Below, in pieces: positions 34,804 through 48,555 of a stretch of 64,000 nucleotides of DNA. A model generated the notes under the pieces. It saw only the letters and a list, made by a program, of their open reading frames with translations. It searched no databases and had not been told where the DNA came from. Within the stretch, counting starts at the first letter, position 1, and each line of letters starts with the position of its first letter. The position numbers and the translations under genes were made by a program. The stretch is from Stramonita haemastoma (taxonomy: Eukaryota; Mollusca; Gastropoda; Neogastropoda; Muricidae), in assembly GCA_030674155.1 (NCBI GenBank), contig CM060318.1, positions 67,713,488 to 67,777,487 of the forward strand, in the 5' to 3' direction.

Positions 34804-37800
34804 GTAAGAGTAAGACTGTGCTTGGAGTGATAGAATGATTGATTGGTAGTGGTTAAAATTTGTTAAAATTTTTTTTGTTGTTTATTCAAAGGTTATGTAC
34901 ACTGAAATTGAAAAGTAATTGGCCTTATTTTGGTTGAAACCCAATGCCCTACATTCCAAAAGAAATTCTTTTGAGGAATTTAGTCTGAAATGCAATGTGG
35001 CATAATGAAGAGCTCTGTTAATGGTATAAATTTCTCCTGCCGAGATATACTTGTAAATTGTTCATGGAAAAGTAATGAAAGTTTAAAACATGGCTGTACT
35101 CTCTTAAAACCACAAATTTCAACACATGCCTTGTAAGTTATCAGTGTTCCATGCAGATACTTTTGTCTTAATGACTTCTCCACAGCTCTCAGTCTCAGCG
35201 TGTATGAATCTACTTGTACCTTAAACCTACTGCATCCAGTCACAGGGATCTGGTCTGGGAAACAAGAGTGACTTATAAAATCTAAGTGAAAGAAAGTGAG
35301 GCTGCATTTGGCACTGCTATGTGATCTTAGCTGTACCTTTGCCCTTTTCAAATCTTATTTTCTTGATTAACGCTGACAGCTGAGCTACTTTTTTTTCTGT
35401 TAAAGATCATGATAGAATGAAACCAATGTTTGTGATATTACTTGGTGGGAAAAATTACCCTTGTACTTCTCCATCAATGTGAGAAATCTGTGAGTATTTC
35501 ACAGTTATTTTCTCAATCGCTGCAGACTTTTCAAAGGCAAGATCTGTTAATGTTATCTGAAGTTGCATTTGTGCATGTGCAGCAGAGTGCTTTTTCACAT
35601 CTATAATGTATGCATACCCCTGTTGTCCCTTTAATAAATAACTTCTGTAATAGCTCTCAAGGGGACCAGTGGGCCTTCCATTCACAAACGTGGACCAGGC
35701 CACTGATAAAGAATATCGCAAAGAATCAGGCCAGGGTCTCGTAATATAAGGAAGGATGTCAAGGGGTGCACTGTTCATGCTGACCAGCTGCATTCCATTT
35801 CCAGACTTTTGGGCCTTGGGGTCAAAGGGAAAGGATTAGCCCAAAGTTTTCCTGTTCCTGGGGAATCAAGGATTGGTTCACTGAAACTGGTAATATACCG
35901 GGCACTGGAAACAAAAGAGTTAATCAGTTCAAAAGCAGAAGTTAACAGTCAAGTCAGTATTCAAACTATTCAAGATCTGACTAACAAACTTCAAAAGATT
36001 TATTGTATATTTTTTTGTAAGGAAAACCAAGAAAAAGATCAAATTTGACTTGCTACCACAAAAGGTACATTTAAGTCGCAGGGAGAGAGTTTTCACCTAG
36101 GAGCTGGGAAAAGGCAGCTTCACCTATTTTTAGTCATTTTCATGTTTTTAGTTTTGGTTTCTTCAAACAACTAAAAATCATATTTCAAAGGATAAGAACC
36201 CAATTCAGCTTATAAAGCTTAAAAGACTTGCTGCAAAGGTTTTCTGATCACGATACAAGTACACAGTTCATGAAACTTTATTTAAAACCCAAATTTCTCA
36301 AAATGACTACCTCACCACTTTGTGAATTCAAAATACTGTAACTTTGCTTTTAGTTAAGCTACAGCAAAAACAAGTACATTATTGTAAAGCTAAATTATTG
36401 AACCTTTTCACTGTATCAAAATCTGAAAAAAGAAAAAGGCATTTATTGATTTAATGTACCTTTTATGAAAGTGCATCACAAATGGCACAAACATCCCTGT
36501 CTTCGCATACTTGGTGTTATCAGCCCAGACGTAATGGAAGATAGGGAATAACAAACAAATCACATACTTGATCAACCAAGATTGATTGCAGGATTTAGAG
36601 TTTCTGACTATTAGTTAAATAGAAATTGACCAGCAGTATAAGCCATAGCACATCACACCAACACATCATCACTCAAGTCAAGCATGCTATATTTAGCGCA
36701 CCCTTTCCTTTTACCTAGCCTGGTGGTCAGTTTCTGCTGTAAATAGCACCAGCTGGCCCCATCTGGGCTGGGATGGGATGGATTAATTAGCAGCTGAGAG
36801 GGGCTGAAAGTGGGGGAAACAGCTGTGGTGGGTCAACAACTTTCACTGTCACATTTACATATCCCACAATGCAGTTGCAATAGGGGAGTTCCAGTAAAGT
36901 AGTTTCTAGTCATCATTTTGAATTTGGTTGCAAGAGATTTGGTTGCTGAGGTAGTTCTGCTGTTGCGAATGTTCACACTTGAGCTTTTTTTTGGTTTTGT
37001 TTTGTTTTTGTTTTTTTTGGCGGGGACATTGGCTTTTTCATTTTTGTACTTTTGTTCAGATGATCATTGTGTGGTTGTTCCAGAGGATGCTTCTCAGTAC
37101 TTCTTTTGTGCAAATATAACTTGAAAACCAAACTGGCAGACATTTTCTAGGCTACTTCAGTTCATTTATGATAACGTGGTCCCCCCAACCCCCTTCCACA
37201 GTTATCTGATTACCAGAACTTTAGATCTATAGGGATGGGTGGCTTTCATGTATAACAGAGCTATAGCTGTAGATCTGTAGATAATGTAATCCACATTTTA
37301 TGGAGATGAAGTCTTGCATGCTCATTATAGGATTGATACTAGTGATAGTGTAGTACTTTATTTGTTATTAATGATTCAGTCATTAGTTTGATTTTGTGGT
37401 ATCACTGCAGCAGCCCTTCGAAACGTTTGTTGTAGAATTATATTATATATTTATATATTCTTTACATCAGCACTTCAAAGTGTTCCTCTCCAGGGGTAGA
37501 CATTGTTGCTTTTTAAAATTTTATTATTTTTTTTATTGCTCTACTATAAAAATACAACATAAATTTTAGATCGTCATTTAAAATTAGCTATAGATCTAAA
37601 ATGCTACAGATCTGGAAACATTATTGTTCATTGAACTCTTAGCAGCTATTGTTGTCTGTCATATGAGTGAAAATATGACACTGCCATCAACTATCAAGTG
37701 CCTGACAAATCAGACCCATTGCATCTGACTTCGGTGTGGGAGAGAATGTAATTGTTTAGATCTTTCTGGGGAAAAAAAGGCAGGTGAAAGGACCAAGAAA

Positions 37801-39133
37801 GCAAAAATAGACAAGGAGGTGACAGGAAAAAATACAAAAGGAACAAGGCAGAAATAGAAGTATTGAAAGAGGGAATTTGTAGCACAGAATTTCCAGGTGG
37901 GAATGCTATATCATAGTTCATGCTGACACTATGACAGGCCCCTGGGTCCCTCCTTGGGGGGTGGGGGTGGGTGGGGGTATATTAACTAGCAATAGCAAAG
38001 TATATGCAGTATAAAACCTGAAATTCTTGAGGGTTTAAATGTTTTAGACGAGAATCCAAATGACTCTTAAAATGCATGTGCCCCCCCCCCCCCCCCCCCC
38101 CCCCTCCCCATGGAGAAAAAACGAAGCAAATACAAACAAAACAAACATAAAGACGAGAGTAGTGACCTTTTCTCAAATCAACGAAGATCAAAGTGACTAT
38201 ATCGCTTAAAATGTTAAAAAAAAAAATCACTTAAAATTTTGAAGGGTTGTTTGGAAATTTATACGAACAAACTGCATCACATGAGTATCTCCAGTCTCCA
38301 GTCTTTGACGCCCTTGAGTTGGTGTGTAAAATGGCATACAAACTACAATAAGTTACATTTCTTATTGATTGTAATGGTTTTAAGAGCAGCTCCTTTCTTT
38401 TAGTGCTCTGCATAGCCCTCACAAATGACTTATTGATGCATTATCAAAAATCCTCAATGTCTTGTTCTGATAAGATTAAGAGTATAAATCTATTAAAAAG
38501 AACAATTCATGACCAATGTGTGTAATTTACATTTGAAAAAAAAAATCAATAACTTGAATACAGCAGATTTGGGAATTTTCCACCTTTTGACAAAATTCAG
38601 CCTTTTTGATCAGCTCTATATAGGGCCATTAAAAAACATCCATTTAAATCCATCGAGAAAAGATATAAATGTGTGTGTGTGTGTGTGTGTTTCACTGTTT
38701 TCTGAGGCTACTACAAATTTGATTAGGCTTTTCACATTTAAATGATTCTCACATGAATACTTATAGAAATTCACTTTGTTAAAATGTATTTGCTGATGCC
38801 CAGACATGCGTCCTCTTTGTCAGTTATGTAGAGTTCATAGGTCAGTTGCCGCTTGTTACCACTTGTCAGAATGTTACAAAGATCAACAAATAATGAGGAT
38901 TATGGCTGTATCATTTGAGTTTTGACCCAAGCCAAACTGGATCGACCAAGATCAGCTTCCGTTTCAGACTACGAGATTGACAGATGTTACCAGGTGCTGC
39001 TAGCCTTGTAGGTCAACAGCTTTCAGTTTCACTATTGATATCCTACAATGCAATTTTTGTGACAGGAGTATCTCACATAGGGAAGTCCCTAGACACCATT
39101 TTGACTTTGGTTGCAAGATATTTTGTAAAAATT
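34804..39133. other. intron following exon A (copy 1)
   Basis: No further exon seen. Sequence parallels 47809-54137 of copy 2 but lacks its two transposons. Open frames at 34980-35351 and 35455-35793 (minus) have no recognisable content. A run of about 23 C is at 38081-38104. Confidence 0.6.
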
Positions 39134-39233
39134 NNNNNNNNNNNNNNNNNNNNNNNNNNNNNNNNNNNNNNNNNNNNNNNNNNNNNNNNNNNNNNNNNNN
39201 NNNNNNNNNNNNNNNNNNNNNNNNNNNNNNNNN
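39134..39233. other. 100-N assembly gap
   Basis: Exactly 100 N, the conventional placeholder for a gap of unknown size. It separates the end of copy 1 from the start of copy 2. Confidence 1.
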
Positions 39234-40622
39234 CCAAAACTGAACAGTTGTCCAAGTTCATGGGAAAAGCTGCATAGGGTAACTTTTATTTCTGGTAAAT
39301 TTCTTCCACTTAAAATGAATTAATTTACGTTGGGGGATGGGAAACATTTCTCACTTTCACAGTTGGCACACCACCAGCAGACCTACTCTTTCAGTAAATA
39401 ATGCAGTGCCCACTGAGATCAACAGTGCAATGTCCTAGGCCTTTAGGCCTAGGCTAATAGTAGGCCTATGATCACTGTCACCTCCATCTCTGTTCTTGTC
39501 AGGCCATAGCCTAGCGATCTTTTAAAGCTCAGGTGGTTCCACTTTGTGCATCATTCGTACAAGTTAGGCCTAACAAGTTCTACTCTCAGTAGGCTAGCCT
39601 TGGCCCAGATTCTCAGTGAAAATCTGTTGCCACTTGTACTTTCAGCTTCCCATCACCACGTTGTTGTTGGTTGGTGTTGGCAGCTGAGAGAAAGAAACCC
39701 CTTGAGATCTTGTCAATGGACCCAGCTCCACCAGGCAATCATTAGCCTAGGCCCTAGGCTACCTTGACAATCATATCAGGCTTAGGGCCTAGCTGAAAAA
39801 TAGATTCTAGGCCCTAGTGGTGTTACATTCTTTGTTGGCAATTATTGAAGCCATTGCAGAGGCCCGAGCTGTTCCTCATTAGACCTAGTATAGAATAAGA
39901 ATAATCGTATTGAGAACAAACGGACACTAACAAAACGTTAGCTGGACAGTCATTTTTTTTTCCCTTCTAAAATCATCAATGCCGGTCTAGTAGTTTCAAG
40001 GTCCAAGTGCTTTGACAGTCCAACCAGCTCTTGATGCCTAGGTCCACTAGGCCATTGATGGCGTTGATGTGATCTTACACTTTGAAAACCATTTGTGAAA
40101 AAAAATGTTTGGATCGATGGTACAACTCAACTACCAAAATGTGTATTTCAAACAGAGTTGAGAGAAGAGAATGCAAAGACCATTCTGTCTTTTCACGAAA
40201 CGATATTATATCCGACAAACATCGACTGCGCAAAATTCAACCCAGCTGCTAGGCCTCGCGTAGGCTACAATCCACTGCGGCGGACTTCGGCCCTGTTAGC
40301 CTAACTGCGCTTTAACATTGACGCATATAATTAATACTGGGAGTTTCGGTAAGTTACACCGCAGCTTTTTAATATAGAGGAGAAAAGTAGCATCGATATA
40401 TAGAAATGGATTATAAAATCCACTGATTGGGGTGAAAAATCTAAACACAGCCACCACATTATGGGCCTACATTCCGCTCCGCGCATTAGGCTAGCCGAGC
40501 AGACGAAGTGAGTTTTGACTGGACTAGGCTAGGCTAGGCTAAGCGTTCCTACCAACATAGGCCTAGCAGGCTGCGGACAAAAATCGGTAAACAGGAACTT
40601 GTCATTGAAGGTAATTATTTTT

Positions 40623-40790
40623 GCAATTGACGTGTAACGATGGTTGTTCTTTATTTGCCATTGTAAATAAAAGGTCATAAGAGAAACTTGTTGTTGTACA
40701 GATTACAGCGATCGCTAATCGGTTTAGGGAAGTAGGCCTTTTGTCTGGCTGGAGCTACGGGGAAGTGCGATGGCTGCCGTTGCAAGGCAG
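40623..40790 (+). promoter_or_regulatory. candidate first exon of the zinc-finger gene (copy 2)
   Basis: Same sequence as 24780-24947: TTGACGTGTAACG, ATG at 40770 with seven codons and a possible donor at 40791. Inference as for copy 1. Confidence 0.3.
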
Positions 40791-41601
40791 GTCAGCGAAA
40801 ACAAAGTGGAAATTTTATCTGTAAACATCCTCTTGGATTTTAAGTGTTTTAGTTACATTTTCCTTGAAATCGATGGATGTTTAAAGCATGCGTTTATGTG
40901 TAGTGGTATTGTAAGTGATCATAGCGATTTTACACGTCTGTGAGCTGGGGACTTTAGGGTCTAGGCTATGTAGACCTAAAAATCGGGCTTAGGCCATTTC
41001 CTGACGGGCCTCCAGTCACACGCGGTCTAGGCCTATGGAAAACTATCAGCGTCAAAAGTTTTGCAGTGTAATTGTGAACACGAAAATATTAAGTGAAAGG
41101 AATGTCAATTCAGATATTTTTTAAATGGTGAAATTACTTGGTAGGAGTAATTTTTAGAAAGTTTAAGTATGAACTTGTCAATATGACTTTCAAGGTTTTC
41201 AAAAACAAAAATACAGTTTTGACTCGATGTAATTGCCCATAGGGAGATAATTTATGCTACCATGGGTGCACAGAAAGGCATATTAAAAAAAACAAACATG
41301 TATAGTAAATTATAGATAAAATTCTTCAGTGATATGACCAAATGTAAGGGGGGAAACTTTTTTTTTCCACTTTTCATAACATTCTTATGGCATTTTCTGC
41401 TATTTCCCCCAAAATAACTTTGAAATTAATAGTCCTGAACTTTTTAGCATTTCCAGCAACTCCACTACAAAAAAAATCCCTCTACTGTAATTTGTTGTTT
41501 TCTTCTTTCATTTTCCACATTCATGTTGAAAAGTGTACCAATTACATCCTTTGGCACTTTTTATCTCCTGAGTTGACCAGTGGTGGGATTTTGTGTATGC
41601 G

Positions 41602-41640
<39 letters not shown>

Positions 41641-41681
41641 CAACGATCTAGGTAGCCACATTCTGATATCGGGGATGGTGT

Positions 41682-42079
41682 TTAACCCTTTCAATACAGC
41701 AAGCCTGCTTTCCGGCTCAGCTTTCTGCTACCCTTCAGTCCTGTAAGGAAGAAAACCGGCACAACCGAATTTTCCTTCAATTCCAGGGTTTCTGGGGTGC
41801 AGAAAAGTGCTAAATGGGTACCTAGGTACATTTTACATACACACACAAAGCTCTATAAACATTCTTGTGGGAAAAGAGAAGCAGTGTTTGCCGTATTAAA
41901 ACTACTTTCCAAAGTCCGTTGATGCCAGTTAGTCGCATACGGATCACTATAAGCAAACCCTCTTCTGATACTGTTATTGCTGGGAAATCGGCCTACAGGA
42001 CTGAAGGGGAGAGTGCGGGGGCAGAAATTCAGGATAGGGGAAGTAAGTGTTAGCAGATATTCAGTGCTGTAAGGGTTAA
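41682..42079. mobile_element. TTAA-bounded MITE, 398 bp (copy 2)
   Basis: Counterpart of 25828-26226, with the same TTAACCCTT termini. Present in both copies, so it predates their divergence. Confidence 0.6.
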
Positions 42080-42107
42080 ACACGACACCAGAATGCATGC
42101 ATTAAAA

Positions 42108-42370
42108 AAAAAAAATTGTCACCAGTTCCCACCAGCATGAAATGGCCTACAAGTACAAAAAGCAGAATGAGAATGTGTTTTTAAATGTGTGTGCAAGATG
42201 TTTTGCATGCATTTGCTCTTGGGCTTCAGTTTGTAGTCTTGTTCAAAGAACTTTGACCTTCAGTTTGATTTTCTCATCATACTTGGAAGAAAAGGCAATA
42301 GTGGAAATTAAACCCAGAACCTCACGGTTTACTGTTAGGCAGGTTGATATCTTAACTGTCCAGCCACCTT
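42108..42370 (-). mobile_element. SINE family B with head (copy 2)
   Basis: Counterpart of 26255-26515. Confidence 0.75.
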
Positions 42371-42895
42371 CCTTCTTGAATAGGTCATATTTGAAGTATC
42401 TAACAACTTAAGATTGTGCTAGTTTGTATTTCCCGTGATGGTTCACATCAACGAGATTCATAGACTGATTTTCTTGGATGAGTTGTTCCAAGTGTTTAAA
42501 GTACTTAAAAATGTTTGTTGAAATAAGATATGTACAATGAACACATAGTGATATCAGCCATAGTGAAGCATATTCTAGCCAGAAAGTACATGCTGCACAC
42601 AACAGGTGACATTTAACCGATACTAAAGGCTGATACCATTTAAAAGTTTGTCAAATGAATTAGACCAATGTGCAAGACCACTGCACAATTTTCCAGAAAC
42701 TGTGACTGAGACCATACTTTACTTGGCTATTGCAGTCTTAGCCAGAATTTCGGCTCACTGATTCACAATGACCCATTGAGTAATTTGGAAATTTTAATAT
42801 TTTCTCTGTTTCCCAAATTTTTTATATATAGATTGTGCAGAAAATGGAAATTCTGAATGTGCCAAAAGTCATTTTGCAGACAGTGAGCAAATGCA

Positions 42896-43188
42896 TTAAC
42901 CCTCTTGAATTCTGACTCTATGAAAAAACTCTCTGAACACAAACTGCCCCTAGATTTTGCATTCCATCATGAAATCAGTCAGGCACACATGCTTGCTGGC
43001 CTTTTCGTCCTTTTAAGTACATACCAGCACCTATAATTACTTCCATGTCCTTTTAAGTACATACCAGCACCTATAATTACTTCCATACACTCTACAGGGT
43101 TTCTCCTTCTAGCCTAAAGGTTTAACATGTGGTAGCAATTAGTGATTATTCAATCCCGGCAAATCGGGATCGGGACTAAGAGGGTTAA
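42896..43188. mobile_element. TTAA-bounded MITE, 293 bp (copy 2)
   Basis: Counterpart of 27044-27336, with the same internal 38-bp duplication. Confidence 0.8.
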
Positions 43189-43507
43189 TGATTGTTATCA
43201 GTTCTTCTAAAGGGTGCACTATTTTTTTAATTGAAAATGTATTTTTTCAAAGTGACTTAAAAGTGATTTGGATGTAATTTTAAATTAAAGTTGTCTTATC
43301 CTGTCACTTATAAAATTCAAGGCTGTGGCCACTGAACCATAGAAGCTCGAGTCAGACAACACTTAGTACTGTGTCTAGTACCAGATTAGTGGTGATGAGT
43401 AATGTTAAGTTGAATTTAATTGGTCAAAATTGTATTGAACATAAAAAAAAAAATTCTTTAATGATAGTTGACATTATTTATTTATTTATTCATTTGTTTA
43501 TTTATTC

Positions 43508-43670
43508 CTTTTTTTTATATCAAAGATAATGGAATAAGCACTCGCATGCTTTTTTACATCCAGTCCCGTGTGTATACAGTTTTGTAAATAATGTCATCTG
43601 TTCCCACCTGCACACAATGGGTTACTCTTTTGAAAAGTGGAACAGGATTGAACTTGTGCGCAAGAAGGTT
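43508..43670 (-). mobile_element. SINE family B (copy 2)
   Basis: Counterpart of 27655-27815; followed by a longer G run (43673-43700). Confidence 0.85.
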
Positions 43671-45711
43671 GGAGGGGGGGGGGGGGGGGGGGGCGGGGGG
43701 TGGAGTCTGCACTGGACATGTTATTGATGAGGTATAAACTTATGAAGGCAACCTTGATGAATATGACAGGCTGCACGAAAGTAATTAAATTGGAAGGGTG
43801 AAAGCAATCCATTTTCATGTATGACATGATATGGACTTATTTTGTGGTGTCATGGGAAAGAGCAGGTCAAAACTAATGCTGCTCTGCCTTCTACAGGTCA
43901 GATCAGGGCTTTGGGAAGAGATTGAGGGGGGGTGGGGGGGGGGGGTGGGGGGGGGGGGGAGTTGCTATGTTTTGAGTATTGTAAACATTTTGATGTTTTA
44001 GTTTTATACTTTATAGTGCTATGCAAATCACATGCTGCATATGTTTGTGTTATTCTTACCACTGGCCATAGGTGCCTGCCCTTCTACAAAAAATGGATTG
44101 ACTTCCAACATGTGCATCAATTATGTGTGCTTTTGCCCATGAAATCCTGATGTGAGATTTGTATGATTCATGAATTCTGGAGACAGTGGAACACATTAAA
44201 GATGGAAAAAAGTCAACTATATGCTGAGTTAATTTGTTGACCTTCATGAGTGTCAGTGATTAGCCAGTCTACCCACATTTCTGAGAAGGTAGTTTTTCAT
44301 AATGTGACTATTACATTTTTAATTAAGAGGGGTGGGGGAGGAGGCAGCTCACTGATCAGAGCATTAGGTTCATGATCTGGGGTAATCTGAGGATGCTGGT
44401 ATGTGCAAGCTGTTGTTGAGCTAGCCATCTGAGGGGACTTTGATTAGTTTGAAGTTGACATGTCTTCCAACTCCTTTTTGGGTTTTAGTTCCATGTCCTT
44501 ATGATGTGACCGTAATTTGGTTCTGTGTGTAAATGTTTGCACATCTTGTTCACACATTAAAAGTTCATCCATCTTGATCTTCCAGCTATGGCTTGATAAC
44601 ATAAACTAGGGGTGCAGTTTGTGTGGTACAGATTAAAGGGTCAGTTATGAACAATAAGCACTGGGAAAAAAACCCATTGGGAAAAATTCTAAAGGGAAGA
44701 TTGATATTGTCATATTCTACTTGCCAAAGACGTACTGCATGAAAGTCAGAGTAAAGTGTTGCAGTGATTGCTTAGGAACTTAAGGGAGGATGGAAAAAGA
44801 AAAAGTTAGGTTTAAATTTAAAGTACTATGGCTAATATTGTAGTAAAAGTAGCACTGGGCTGTGAAAAGAGTCCAGAGATAATCATTACTAATGATCTTA
44901 ACTAACCATGCACCAAGTGAACTGGTCAAGAATAAAGTAGTTGACAAGTATAAACATGACATCAGTGCCTATTACACAGTATTAGGAGAAGATTAAGAGT
45001 TGGGGTGTTTGGTATCATTTGGGACAACTTGTGTGCTGGTCAGTGAACATACCTTAGTTACCTTTGTGTGCTTGGTCATTTAGATGCAAAAAAATTGATG
45101 ATTCAGGATACAGGCCTCATAATTCTGAATTCATGTCCGTATTGGGTTGGTTATGGAGAAATAAACATACAAACTATAAGCCAGTGCACTTTAAAGGTTG
45201 TTATATCCCCACTTGTTAGAAAACATTTGATAATACATTGACCAGATATCATTATCTCAATAGATTTCGTGACAGACTTGGTGCAGCTTGTATGGGATAT
45301 GTTTGATGCTCAGTGAGTGGTGGACATTTTTGACTTATTTTTAAAGCTGAAAACAGAATTTTGAAGTTGTAAGGACATATTACTATTATAGCCAAGTCAA
45401 GCAGACATACTGCAGAAACTTTTTGAAAAAGAGGATAATACCAACTATCACTGACAACCCCCCCCCCCAAAAAAAAAAAAAAACCAAACAAAAAAAACAC
45501 CCCAACTCTATCTCTGACTGTAATGCAGGAATTTATTTAGCCCCTTTCACATTTCCAGATTCAGTTTGCATCATTTGAAATCCTTATGTCATACATTTGA
45601 TTGCCTTACTGTATGATAAACTAAAAGGCTCTTGCCTAGGGGTAGAATGCAAGAAAAGATCCTTTCTATTATCTTAGAGAGATAAATGTATGATATTGTG
45701 TTTTGTTACAG

Positions 45712-45899
45712 GTCTGCTACATCGGATTAAGAAAAGTACAGAAATACACCTGAGAGCTATGGAGTAAGATTGTCAGATCATGGGACGTGAGAAAATAACA
45801 GAGGATATAAACAGAAAACTAGCCCATTGACAAGAAGTGAACTAAATCTACTGAAACAAGATGAATGAAGCAATAAATGGTGTGTGAATTTGCAAGAAG
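45712..45899 (+). other. 5'UTR part of zinc-finger exon A (copy 2)
   Basis: Acceptor TGTTTTGTTACAG ends at 45711. Near identical to 32708-32895, with one substitution at about 45730 (GGATTAAG against GGATTCAG). Confidence 0.55.
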
Positions 45900-47808
45900 A
45901 TGGATCCTCCACAACTTGCAGAATTTGAAGTATATTTAGACATCGATGGAGCTGTTGAAGAAGATGAAGATAGTGTTCCATCTGAAAAAGGACCATCTGA
46001 AAATGGTGTTCCTCTTGAGAGTGGAGAGCAAAGCATTCGCCTTCCCTGGCAGGACCAAGGCACAAAGGAAGAAAGTAAACAACCCTCAACCTCTTCCCTG
46101 GTGCCAGAAAGTGTGTCTGCATCTTCCACCAGTGGTCCCACAACACAGAACCATGAGAGTGACAATGAAGAGGTTGATGTCGATACTCCATTCGATGGCA
46201 AACTACAGGGGCAAACTGAGGTTAAAGATACTCCCAACAGCAAACACAACCTGTTGTCAACATTACTGAGCTACACTGTTTTATCCAGTTCTTCAGGTGT
46301 TTTGAAGGAAGCTGCTGTTCCCAAAAAGCCTGCAGTTGCCAGGAAGTCAACAACCCAAGGAAAAATTGGTTCAGCAATCACCATGAGAAAGCCAATGTTT
46401 CCAGAAAAGGAGCAAAAACAGGCTCAGTTTCAGAATACTTTGCCATGGCCATCATACTCCCAAAAGGGAGTCAACAGAGGGGTGTCAAATGTTGCCAGAA
46501 AATCCACATCTAAGCAACCAAAGTCTGCCACAAGCGTTGCCAGTGCAAAAGCAGGGTCAAACAATGTAAGAAGTGGAAATCTTTTGCAAGTGAAATTTGG
46601 TCATGAAAAATATCTTGCGAAAGCAAAAGCACATGCCACTGCCAGTTTAAAAAACTTGCATAAAGCATCTGCCACAGTGAAGAAGCCCACTCCTCGTTTG
46701 AAGGGAGCTAAGCAGGGGATGCCAAAAACTTTTGCCTCCAGTACCATGAGGTCAACTGTATCATCTGTCAGCTCCAATGCAGGTAAAAAAAATGTTTCCT
46801 TGTTTTGAAAGAAGTGGTGATAGAATTGCCTGTCCAGAGTGTGATCTTGTGGTGAAGACCTATTGTTTGAGGGCTCATCTGAAAACAGTGCACAATTTAC
46901 CAATGAAAATCTGTAAAAAATGCAAAATTACCTTTACAGATGTGAACTTGTTTAGTGAGCATTATGCTCAACATTTGCAAGATTTGGAAGATTATTCAAT
47001 CATTCAGAATGATCCGAAACCTAACAACCCCTTGCCACGGGATTTTCAGGCTGGCATGTCAACCAAGTCTATGATAGGCAAACGACCAACATCAACAGTC
47101 ACCAGCAGTTCTTACGATGTTTCCCAACCTTATCAAGAGGTTGCATCAGATTTAGATGAGAGAGACTTTTCTGATAATCCAAGTGGACTTCAAATTTCAT
47201 CTCCAGTGAAGAAGAAGAGACTATCATCATCTTTTCCAGCAGGACCATTGCCCAAACTTGGAAATGAGGTTCGGTCAGTCACAAACAATATGATTGAATT
47301 GCCCAGCTATCCCAAACTGCCACCCAAACCTCGTAAACCAAGTTTTCAGTCAAAAAAAAAGCGGCTGTTCTTGACAAGTGCAAACAGAGCAGTTTCTTCA
47401 TCACGCAAACTGGTTGGAGAATCAAGTCAACAGTCTGGAGTAAGCAGTACATGGAGTGTTCCACTTAATCCTAAGTTGTCTTCTAAGCCAAGAAAGCCAT
47501 TTTCATCTTCAGAATTTAGAAAAGTGTACCCTCCAGCAAGCAGGGCTAGAGGCAGCAGACACTTTGTGCGTGAAAGTGAAGAAAGTGGCAGTCCAAGAGA
47601 AAGAAGTAGTTCATCAGAAAGTCAGCAATCTGAAGAACTGTCTTCTTCAGAGTCTTCAGCAGTGACACGGTCAACACCTACTCTCTATAACGAAAATCGG
47701 AAAACTGCCATTCGACGACAGATTTCGGTGCCCAACTCACAAGTTCTGCCACCAATGAAAACGCGTCTTGCTACTGCAGCTCCAGTTTCCAGAAAAAACC
47801 GTGGCAAG
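45900..47808 (+). CDS. poly-zinc-finger protein, exon A (copy 2, one frameshift)
   Basis: Same 636-codon exon as 32896-34803 but 1,909 nt long because of one extra A in the run at 46785-46792 (after codons for SSNAG). The frame therefore breaks just before the fingers, and the remainder is open from 46777 to 47835. The fingers are intact here: IACPECDLVVKTYCLRAHL..H, then LPMKICKKCKITFTDVNLFS-EHYAQH. Donor AAG|GTAAGA at 47809. Phase 0 joins directly to GCC of exon B at 58334, reading NRGK|ATVCLVSL. In this copy the intron to exon B is 10.5 kb. The breakpoints differ from copy 1, so the consensus of the two is fully open; the protein is probably functional and nuclear (DNA- or RNA-binding inferred from fingers and NLS-like runs). 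Confidence 0.88.
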
Positions 47809-48555
47809 GTAAGAGTAAGACTGTGCTTGGAGTGATAGAATGATTGATTGGTAGTGGTTAAAATTTGTTTAAAATTTTTTTGTTGTTTATTCAAAGGTTA
47901 TGTACACTGAAATTGAAAAGTAATTGGCCTTATTTTGGTTGAAACCCAATGCCCTACATTCCAAAAGAAATTCTTTTGAGGAATTTAGTCTGAAATGCAA
48001 TGTGGCATAATGAAGAGCTCTGTTAATGGTATAAATTTCTCCTGCCGAGATATACTTGTGAATTGTTCATGGAAAAGTAATGAAAGTTTAAAACATGGCT
48101 GTACTCTCTTAAAACCACAAAATTCAACACATGCCTTGTAAGTTATCAGTGTTCCATGCAGATACTTTTGTCTTAATGACTTCTCCACAGCTCTCAGTCT
48201 CAGCGTGTATGAATCTACTTGTACCTTAAACCTACTGCATCCAGTCACAGGGATCTGGTCTGGGAAACAAGAGTGACTTATAAAATCTAAGTGAAAGAAA
48301 GTGAGGCTGCATTTGGCACTGCTATGTGATCTTAGCTGTACCTTTGCCCTTTTCAAATCTTATTTTCTTGATTAACGCTGACAGCTGAGCTACCTTTTTT
48401 TCTGTTAAAGATCATGATAGAATGAAACCAATGTTTGTGATATTACTTGGTGGGAAAAATTACCCTTGTACTTCTCCATCAATGTGAGAAATCTGTGATT
48501 ATTTCACAGTTATTTTCTCAATCGCTGCAGACTTTTCAAAGGCAAGATCTGTTAA

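Larger units (their letters stand above)
23388..39133. repeat. duplicated segment, copy 1
   Basis: Matches 39234-54137 end to end in the same orientation. Copy 1 ends exactly at the N gap and copy 2 starts exactly after it. Copy 1 uniquely carries a LINE (29254-32091) and lacks the two DNA transposons of copy 2. Differences elsewhere are scattered substitutions and many 1-base homopolymer indels. Confidence 0.97.

Noticed and set aside
34980..35793. Minus-strand frames of 123 and 112 codons in the intron after exon A
   Set aside because: No family resemblance. The second is interrupted in copy 2 by the piggyBac-like insertion and a 4-base deletion, as expected of non-coding DNA.
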